Part shown: piece after piece, positions 56,632 through 64,000 of the stretch
Position numbering within the stretch: the stretch's first letter is position 1
Layout: the number at the start of each line of letters is the position of its first letter
NCBI GenBank assembly: GCA_900155495.1
Contig: FTLJ01000238.1
Location: 35,869 to 99,868 of the forward strand
Direction: 5' to 3'
Length of the DNA: 64,000 nt
Source of the DNA: Porogramme epimiltina
Lineage: Eukaryota > Basidiomycota > Agaricomycetes > Polyporales > Polyporaceae
Made by a program: the position numbers and the translations under genes
Notes under the pieces: model-generated
What the model was told of the DNA's origin: nothing
The model's input: the letters and a program-made list of their open reading frames with translations, nothing else
Databases searched by the model: none

Positions 56632-59600
56632 CTACTGGCTCTGACTGGGCGTGCGGCCGTCATTACGCTGGTTGTTCAGCCGAGTCATGCCGAACAGCTG
56701 AAATTGAACACGTCAGGCGGGTTCGACACGCGAGGAGGAAGGCAGGACGCACATCCTTGATCTGCTTGACGCTGAGCTTCTGCAGGCGAGTGCCGCTCCC
56801 TTCACCGAGCGCGGCTTCGGCGAGGCCCAGCTTGGTGTCCTGCAGCTTGAGCATCCTGTCGAGCGCCGAAACGGGTAAGCATCCCGCTTCGTGAGGCCTG
56901 AGGGCAGGCGCGAAGCTTACCGCTCCTCGATCGTGTTGCGCACCACCAGGCGCTTCACGACGACATCCTTCTCTTGACCGAGACGGTGGACGCGATCGTA
57001 CGCCTGGGACTCCACGGCATAGTTCCAGGACAAGTCGAGGCTGTCATGGACGTCGGCAGGCTGGACCGCATTCCCTAGCATGGAACACTCACTTGATGAC
57101 ACGGTTCGCGGCAACGAGGTTCAGACCGACACCGCCGCACTTGATACTGCACAAACCGCGTCAATAGCATGCACTGACCCAAGTACGGAGGCGGACGAAC
57201 CTGACGAGCACGACCTTGGGCCCGCCCGCGGGCTGCCTGAACTGGGTCAGGCAGAACTCGCGCGCCTCGCGGCTCATCTTGCCGTCGTAGCGCAGGCTCC
57301 GGATCCCGTGCCGCGCAAAGATCTGCTCGCACAGGTCGAGCATCGACGTCCCTGCGGAGCGCCCTGATCAGCACCCGACCGAAGCCCCGCGCAAGGAAGA
57401 GCCGAAGCGCGAAGCGCGGACTCACACTGAGAGAACACGATCGTCTTGTCCCCCGTCGCCTCCCACTCCTTGAGGTACTTGATCATCTGCAGCATCTTCG
57501 CGCTCGGCTCGACGTTGTTCCCGCCCTGCTTCCACATCTCGAACACGGCCATGTCCGGCTCGGCCGGCGCCGACTCCTCCTTCTCGTCCTGCTTCCCCTT
57601 GCCCTTGCCCTTCGCGGGCGCCTTCGCGCTGCCCCTGCGCCCCCTGGGGTCCGCGTCCGAGTCAGAGTCCGAACTGGAGCCCATGTCCTCGTCGCTGTCC
57701 AGCGCCTTCGCGCGCCTAGCGCCCTTCTTCGGGGGCGCCTTCTTCCCCTTCGCAGCCGGCGTCCCCTTCGCAGCCGGCTTCCCCCTCGCCTCCACCTTCG
57801 CCGGCCACTTCGCATCCTTGCCCTTCGGCGAGCTCCGGAGGAGCGCCGACAGGTCCGGGAGGTCCGAGTCCGAGTCCGAGTCCGAGCTCGACAGGTCGCT
57901 GAGCGTGACGACCTTGCGGCGCTTCGCGGGGGGCGGCGGCGGCGGGAGGGCCTTGGGCGTGGGCTTGGGCTTGGACTTGGGCGCCGCGCGGACCTCCTCC
58001 TGCGAGGGCATGAACGCGGCGGCGAGGAAGACGGAGTTGGGGCGCAGGTCCTGCATCTTCTTGCACTTCGGGCCTGCAAGCGCGCGTGGTCAGTTCACTT
58101 TGGACGTTTGGAGAAGTCAAAGGGGAGGTACTGACAGGGACGGAGGCCCTTGGCGGCGGCGTTCTCGAACTCCTTCTCGATGCGGAAGTTCGTCTGGTCG
58201 TCGTTATTGCCGCTGCGGATGACGATGATGGTCAGCATTCAAGCGCTGCTTCAAGAATGCGCGCAAAGTTGACGCACAAGTCACCATTGTGTTCAATAGC
58301 AGAACTGGCCAGGTCCTCCACGCAGTCTACCAAGACAGATCAGCATATGGCCCCGGGCTAACGGGGAAGAGGCCGCACCTGCACAAATTTCGTCGCCGCA
58401 CGACAGAATGCGACCATTGTTCTCCAGGAACACTAGAAGCGTCAAAATGAGCAACAAGATCGAACAGGAAGAGCAGTAGTGAGATCTGGGAGACGCACAG
58501 TCGCCGCACTTGGAGCACAGTGGCTCCTCTTCCTCGTCGTTCTCTTCCATGTCCAGCTGTATCGCGCGCGCGCGAGCGATGTACCTCTGCTTAATCTACA
58601 GCCACGCGCCCGTAGTAAGCGTTCCCGCCATGACGCTACTAGGTTCGAAGGAGAGACGTACGTTCGCGACCCACTTCGGGCCCATGAACTTGGTCGCGCG
58701 AGCGAGCTCCTTCTCCGCGTCCGAGCCGATGAGCGCAGAGGGATCTCCTAATCCCTCCGCACCGTGCTGGTGACCACAGTGTCAGGGTACCGTGAATGTC
58801 TGGGTCAAGAGATACGCACCAGCACGAGGTAGGGGTGGGTGCAGATCTGACGCAGGCGGAGGATCAAAATCAAAACCGTTTGAGCGCTGCCAGGCGTGTT
58901 AGAGTTGAAATGGTAGGGGAATAGCCTTAGCAAAGTGCGCACTTCTTCAACAACGTTCTGCTTTTGATGAAGCGGTTGATCTGGACCTGGGCGCGTTTCT
59001 CGAACAGGTCATAGAGCTACCGCAAAGGAATCCAGTCAACGTGTGCCGATCACGAAAAGAGCCGTCGGTGCGCACCTGGCGTTCATCTGAGGAGAACTCT
59101 AGGTAGACTAGTTCTACATCCTTCGGGCGGAGTTGAAGAATAGGTTCCCCGTTCTCCTGCAGAGCCAACGTCTGTAACTAGCCCGTGACGATGCGGGATG
59201 TACGACGCACCAGCTTGCCATCCTTGGTCCGGCGAAGGAGAATAGGTTTCAGGACTACCTGAGCCCGCATGCCTAGCGCATTGCGTGATAAGTTGCAGGG
59301 GTGCGAAACCGACTTCTTCTGACACTCACCTGCACAGGGCGCGTCCTCCACCTGCACCTTCGCAATGTGCTCATTGAAAGCTTGCCAGTCGCTGAGTGGC
59401 ATCCGTCAGCATCGCAAAGCCGTTTGAGAGAGAGAGATAGGTGTGTCGTACTTGTATGGCCGGAAGTGCCCGAAGCGAAGATAGCCGTAGATATCAGCTC
59501 TGTAGCCGTACGTCAGCCGAGGCGCAAGGATCTCTGCAGATGGTACAAACAGCGTGTTGGTCACGGGAGTACCGGTGAGGCACCAGCGGTACTTCGCCCG

Positions 59601-61077
59601 GAGCATGGCGACAGCTGCGCTGCAACGTGTCGAACGATTGCGGATGAACTGGGCCTCGTCGCAGACTACTCGGTACCACTTCGTCTGGGACATGGGACCA
59701 CTAGCACAGTATCAATATTGCCGCTCGTATTGAATGAAGGCGACCGCACATACCCATGTTTTTTGACCCAGGCCAGCTCATCCTCATCGAGGTCCTTAGG
59801 GATGCCGAAGTCTAGATTGAGGGTGTGGTACGTTGTGATCACAACCTAACGGAAGCACTGAGCGTAAGCCAACTATGGGTCGCACATAGAGTATGACGAA
59901 GAGACTGACATCCTTCTCCTGGAGGCGTCTTGCGTCTTTGATCTTGTCTTTGCCATGCTGAATATGGACGTCAAAGATATTGTTCGTCCTGGTCTCGAGC
60001 TCCTCCTTCCACTGCAGGAGGAGCGCAGCTGGGACGATGATCAGGGTAGAACGGGACTTGTCCTCCTCGGACGGCTGGTTGATGGTCATGGTAGCGATCA
60101 TCTGGACCGTCTTGCCGAGACCCATGTCGTCGGCCAGGATGCCGCCCTTGTGAGGCGTCTCGCGTTCTTGGTCTATCATCCAGCTGACCCCGATGAGCTG
60201 GTGCGGGAGAAGCTTGACTTCCATGCCGGGGATGTAATCTTGGATGCTGCGGAAACGTTAGCACACTGTTTCCGCCCACACGAGCCAGACACGCATGGTG
60301 GACCGCATTCCCCATCACGGGAACGTCAAGGGTGGACGGCGCCAGGGGGCTCTCACTCCCAGGCGCACGCCGTTCGCTTAGTGCGCACATGCACGAGAAA
60401 TGGCGCTGCGGCATTTAGGGGTACATGGGACGCGGCTAAGAGCAAACTCTATCGCGGCTCATCTTCCCAACGGGAGGCGCAACCCCGTAACGCACAAACG
60501 AGCTGAATTTGAGACGTACTCTTGTAGGCCAAGGCGTGTAACAGCCTTTTCGACGGTGATGTCGTGGCCTGCGTTCTCTATCCCTCGCGAAACGAACTCG
60601 GCCATCCTGCGAAGGCAAGAATCGGCGTTAGAGAAGCTGCATATTGAGGTACGCAGCAGGCACGCACCTCAAGTCCTGATCGTCTCCGCCGACGTCTATT
60701 CTCCGGAGGGGGGTCTCCGTGTCGTAGCGAAGAGTGAATTCGCCGCCATTACGGATGGTGCTGCCGAGAGGTAGAGATGAGCCACTTGGGCCGACATCGA
60801 AGTAGTCGTATACGTCGTCGTCCAAGTCGTCCTCGTATTCAGAGAACGACCGCTTCTGACTGAGGGCACGAGCCGTGGCTTGGAAATCATCATCGTAGGC
60901 ATAAGGAGACTCTGTGCGCATTCGGGCGGGAGTCTGGAGCGGGGGCGGGAGACCCGAGGACGCGGGCGGCAACTGAGAAAGCGAAGAACTGGCGTATGGA
61001 GAAGAGTGGTCGAGGGCGGCGAGCAGGCGGGACCTGTACTGGGTCGGGGGGAGGGGCGTCGGCGGGGCGTCGTCCAT
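56632..61077 (-). CDS. SNF2-family ATPase with RING finger (ULS1/RAD16 type)
   Basis: Twenty-two exons join without a break into 1000 residues. Boundaries: 61077-60668, 60606-60520, 60246-59910, 59845-59754, 59700-59551, 59499-59452, 59391-59330, 59272-59211, 59171-59076, 59016-58943, 58886-58820, 58766-58662, 58589-58499, 58432-58379, 58326-58278, 58212-58136, 58073-57426, 57351-57201, 57146-57093, 57040-56921, 56855-56753, 56697-56632. It is a nuclear DNA translocase with probable ubiquitin-ligase activity, like yeast Uls1 and Rad16. DMGLGKT (206-212) is the Walker A motif, DEAQ (323-326) motif II, and QAYDRVHRLGQ motif VI. A RING lies between the helicase lobes (C555, C558, C572, C577, C580, C621, C624); the usual His position is Asp (CGDEIC). 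A long Lys/Ser/Asp-rich insert follows the RING. Intron 2 (273 bases) is far longer than the rest. Confidence 0.93.
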
Positions 61078-62219
61078 GGCCGGGGTGGTGGAGGAGAGAG
61101 GTGAGGCGGCCCAAGTACGAGTGCGCGAGGCAAAGTCCACCCAGCGGTCCACCCAGCGGCAAAGGCGTGGGCCCACCGGCGCGACGCGTCGCGACTGTGG
61201 CGCTCGTGTCACCATACGAGGGACACGTGATGTGGCCAATTGGGAAGGTTCCGAGCCAAGCGCGAGTCTAAATACGCGTGGCTTCTCTCATCAGACGCCT
61301 TTTACTCAACGCCCGACGTTCAAATGCCATCATAGCGGTTACCTGCGCCCTGCGCACTCTCAGCTCGCTATAGGAGTATGGCGGGCCTTCCACCGTACCA
61401 CAGCAAACAGACCGTTTAAACGTTGGCTCAAATTGCTCTTGTGGGGTACAAATTTTCAGTGCGCTGGAACCTTCTCGAATTATACGATTTTTCCTCAAAC
61501 CTAACCTCCTCCCGTTGACCGGTAGGACGCACACTTGCAAGGTTGCTTGTCTGTTGCCTTGCATGTGGCAGTGAATACACTATGCGCTGAAGAGTGCCCC
61601 AACCCCCATAAGCATACGCGTATGGAAGACGTGAGTCGTAAGCTCACAGACCTGATGTCGTCTATCAAGACTACCAACGGGTAAGGAGTCCGAAATTCGA
61701 GTTTCACAGCCAAAGCTGATGTAATCATGATAACTGTGCCTGCCAGAAACATCCAGTAGCCGAGGGTATAGATCACAAAGGCAAGCGCGAAAAGTTGGTG
61801 GCCCTGTCCTCGCGAAGGCCCATGGCAGGCCACACCGAGCTTTGAAGATTTTGAACAATAGCTCAAACCAATCTTACACACAAACAGGTCTGGTGTGTGA
61901 CGTAGGTGGTCCAAGTGGTCAATACTCGACAATAGGTGTGGCAAGGTGGGCTCGTTCGCTCGGCAAGGACGCAAAGCTCCTCCCCCCTAGCGGAAATTAA
62001 CGGTTAAACCCGCCCACAGTGGCCTGTGCGTCCTTTGTGGGTACCTGTGAATGCATAAGCGATAACATACGTTGTCATCCAAAGCCCCCTCCTCGGGGTA
62101 TAAAACCTCAGGCCTAATCGCTCCTCACCTCCCATCCCCACCTCACACTCCAACTCTCGAGCACCTCGCACCACACCCATCCCCTCTACACCCACCACAT
62201 TCCAACACTCAACAACACC
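61078..62219. other. 1.1 kb intergenic between divergent genes
   Basis: Contains the SNF2 promoter and the promoter of the small gene at 62220. A minus-strand frame around 61500-61860 includes one strongly hydrophobic stretch (YTLGYWMFLAGTVIMITSAL) but lacks a suitable ATG and a clear exon partner, so it is not called as a gene. Confidence 0.4.
62099..62105 (+). promoter_or_regulatory. TATA box of the gene at 62220
   Basis: TATAAAA about 121 bases before the ATG, followed by a strongly C-rich leader that ends ACAACACC before the ATG. This suggests a well-expressed gene. Confidence 0.6.
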
Positions 62220-62498
62220 ATGTCGAGCAACCCGTACCAGCAGTTCGCCGGCGCCCGCCAGACGGGCCCCGGTGCCTACCCGGCCATCCCCAGGGTGCCC
62301 GCCAAGCGGCGCTGCTGCAAAGTCTGCAAGACACTTCTCGACAACCAAGCCCAGTTCACCGGGGCTGAGCCGCTCCTGCTCGTGGTGAGTGCACCCCCGG
62401 ATGGTTCTGTCGATGAGAATTCTGACGTGCTGTCGCCTCAGTCTTCTGCGGCCTGCCCCTTCTGCAGCGCCGACCCCGCCAAAAACAACCAGAGCTGA
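62220..62498 (+). CDS. small cysteine-rich protein, probable zinc-binding
   Basis: Two exons (62220-62384, 62442-62498) give 73 residues. Two Cys pairs, CCKVC (residues 32-36) and CPFC (60-63), are spaced like a zinc ribbon, with a basic patch (PAKRR) just before the first pair. There is no signal peptide. The strong TATA box, C-rich leader and exact GT-AG splice support a real expressed gene despite its size. I do not recognise the family; a role in binding another protein or nucleic acid through a zinc knuckle is only a guess. Confidence 0.7.
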   Translation: MSSNPYQQFAGARQTGPGAYPAIPRVPAKRRCCKVCKTLLDNQAQFTGAEPLLLVVSAPPDGSVDENSDVLSPQSSAACPFCSADPAKNNQS

Positions 62499-63066
62499 AG
62501 CGTCGGAAGACAGTATCGCCGCTGCACACCATTGGTGTAGACAATCGCGATACTCCAATTCGTGGCGAGCCTCGGCACAATCTTCACTTCTCTAGTTCAC
62601 TGTTCACCGAGTTCGATGCATATACACTCTCATACTGTCCCACTAGTAGTTTGTATGCCTAGATCTCGCGTATAATTCAATCTCACCACCAGCTTTTCTC
62701 ATCGTCACAATGAACTCCTCGTGCTATACGCCGGTAACATTGGCGGTACAGCACCCTTGGTGGTCAAGATGCCACTTAGTTGCCGCCGCCACATGCGCGG
62801 CGCCACGATGGCTGGTCAATGGTCCGTTTGTTCATACGAGTTGTACCGCGTCACCTCCCTGCTTCTGTGGCCACATCACATATGACAATGAGCCTGGTCG
62901 TCCTACAGGATATACGGCCACAGGCTGGACAAGAGCGCGTCGAACACCGCTCTTCCCTCATTCCGACCACCTCCCGCCACTGTGAATCCCACTCGCCACA
63001 CCGCTCGCGCGCTACCACTACCACCCCCGCTGTCCCCGGGACCACGAAGCGCCAATTTTGACCACG
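62499..63066. other. intergenic
   Basis: About 570 bases between two small plus-strand genes. A frame at 62710 starts with ATG but has no motif and is not supported. The last 100 bases are C-rich, as in a leader. Confidence 0.4.
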
Positions 63067-63510
63067 ATGGGCAACATCCTCTCCCGCCCGAACCCCGACG
63101 CGCCCTCTCCCTCTTCCGCAAACGACGAAGACGAGATCAACGCGCTGTATGCGCAAGCGGCCACCCTCATCGAGACGGCAGAGAGCAAGGCTCACCAGCG
63201 GGACGTGCAGGCGGCGCACCAGGGGGGATATGAGCCCCCCGGGCCGCCGGAGGAGTGCAAGACGTGTGCGATCAGGGTACTCTTCTGCACGGACTGCGGT
63301 AGGGAGGTGTACTGCCATCGGGGGTGGTGCTCGCACGTCGAGATCCACAGGCGACTGACTTTGAACGCTCCATCGTCACTGGGGGACTTGGGAGTGCGCG
63401 GAGGGACACATCCGGTGCGTGCTCGAGGAACTGATCGCGAGCAGTCGACGGCTGCTGTTGGAGGGCCGAAGGGAGAACGGGCCCGCAAAGACGATGAGGG
63501 GGGACCGTGA
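63067..63510 (+). CDS. small cysteine-rich protein with myristoylation signal
   Basis: An open frame of 147 residues. MGNILS at the start fits the N-myristoylation consensus (Gly2, Ser6), so the product may attach to membranes. Residues 15-60 are acidic and helical. A metal-binding cluster follows: C64-x2-C67, C74-x2-C77, then C83, C88, H90 and H94. The sequence after about residue 100 is low-complexity and may be read-through of an intron or 3' region, so the true C terminus is uncertain. The protein resembles the gene at 62220 only in being small and Cys-rich; no sequence relation was seen. Confidence 0.5.
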   Translation: MGNILSRPNPDAPSPSSANDEDEINALYAQAATLIETAESKAHQRDVQAAHQGGYEPPGPPEECKTCAIRVLFCTDCGREVYCHRGWCSHVEIHRRLTLNAPSSLGDLGVRGGTHPVRARGTDREQSTAAVGGPKGERARKDDEGGP

Positions 63511-64000
63511 AGCGGCTAGCAACCATACTCCCTTAGGGTGTGGGGAGGTATAGGTGGGCGTGTTGAAGAGCTTCTCAGTGACAGACACGACCGCCGCATA
63601 GCGTCCCGCAGATGAATATATTCCGTTGTATCAACGGGCAAAAATGTCATATTGCGGCTGGCTATCTACACGGTCGTCGGACGGTCCGTCCAGAGTCCAG
63701 CCCAGGAGGCACCCGCGAGAGTGAAGCTAACGTACCATCCGAGAAGCATCGTTGCGCTGTTGACCACCCGCAGCTGAGGCTTCTTGCTGATCGAACAGGT
63801 CCTACCTCACGCCCTGACCCCGTGCCCTGACCCCACTTCTCCCGTCGACATCGCCACGCTTCACGATCGCTCTCCGGTGCGCCATAATCGCCCTTCACAG
63901 CGTCGATCGTCAATGATAAGCGTGCGGGTTAGGGTCACTGTACACGCTCACCTGACGGGCGCGTCGCACGGCGGGGGGCAGGGGGGTGGTGCCCGGCGGC
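63511..64000. other. end of window, no gene assigned
   Basis: About 490 bases with short frames on both strands, none with a motif or convincing start. A gene continuing beyond the window cannot be excluded. Confidence 0.35.

Noticed and set aside
61501..61860. Minus-strand frame with one hydrophobic segment
   Set aside because: No suitable ATG, no second exon with consistent phase, and no conserved motif; kept only as a note in the intergenic entry.
1..64000. tRNA, rRNA, CRISPR or bacterial-type elements
   Set aside because: None was recognised by eye on either strand; a covariance-model search was not possible, so short RNA genes could still be missed.

Overview
This window is nuclear DNA of a filamentous basidiomycete, most likely a mushroom-forming Agaricomycete, possibly Polyporales. 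The signs are dense genes broken by many 45-75 base GT-AG introns, C-rich codon use, five fungal-type (FunK1) protein kinases, F-box/WD40, BTB and multi-pass membrane families typical of this class, and a sesquiterpene-synthase-type enzyme. No bacterial-style operon, rRNA, tRNA or CRISPR array was found. Exon coordinates were assigned by hand from splice sites and reading phase; nearly every multi-exon model closes exactly in frame.

Left part (0.6-29.2 kb) is mixed single-copy and small-family genes: an NTF2-like hypothetical protein; a terpene synthase with a hydrophobic C-terminal tail; a roughly 3 kb stretch with no recognisable gene; an F-box/WD40/UIM SCF-type receptor; the Arp2/3 subunit ARPC5; a convergent pair of paralogues of an uncharacterised family; a BTB protein; two DUF7702-like seven-helix membrane paralogues about 10 kb apart; an RluA-type pseudouridine synthase divergent from the diflavin reductase TAH18; an LCL3-type nuclease; a secreted serine beta-lactamase-like hydrolase; and an epoxide hydrolase.

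Middle part (29.5-52.8 kb) is a lineage-specific cluster: five FunK1 kinase genes, all on the minus strand, with the same four-exon layout. Between them lie an inactivated class-III aminotransferase, a 1.4 kb element with perfect inverted ends and TA flanks (non-autonomous Tc1/mariner type), and one large protein of unknown function on the opposite strand. One kinase (45.6-48.1 kb) has lost both key aspartates and looks like a pseudokinase; another (29.5-32.1 kb) has Asn in place of the catalytic Asp.

Right part (54-63.5 kb) returns to ordinary genes: a seven-helix membrane protein, a 22-exon SNF2/RING ATPase of the ULS1/RAD16 type, and two small cysteine-rich proteins, one with a myristoylation signal.

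The best candidates for undescribed biology are the kinase cluster with its degenerate members and shared basic C-terminal tail, the convergent pair at 11.6-14.4 kb (Gag-like N-terminal region plus conserved hydrophobic C-terminal block), and the tail-anchored-looking terpene synthase.
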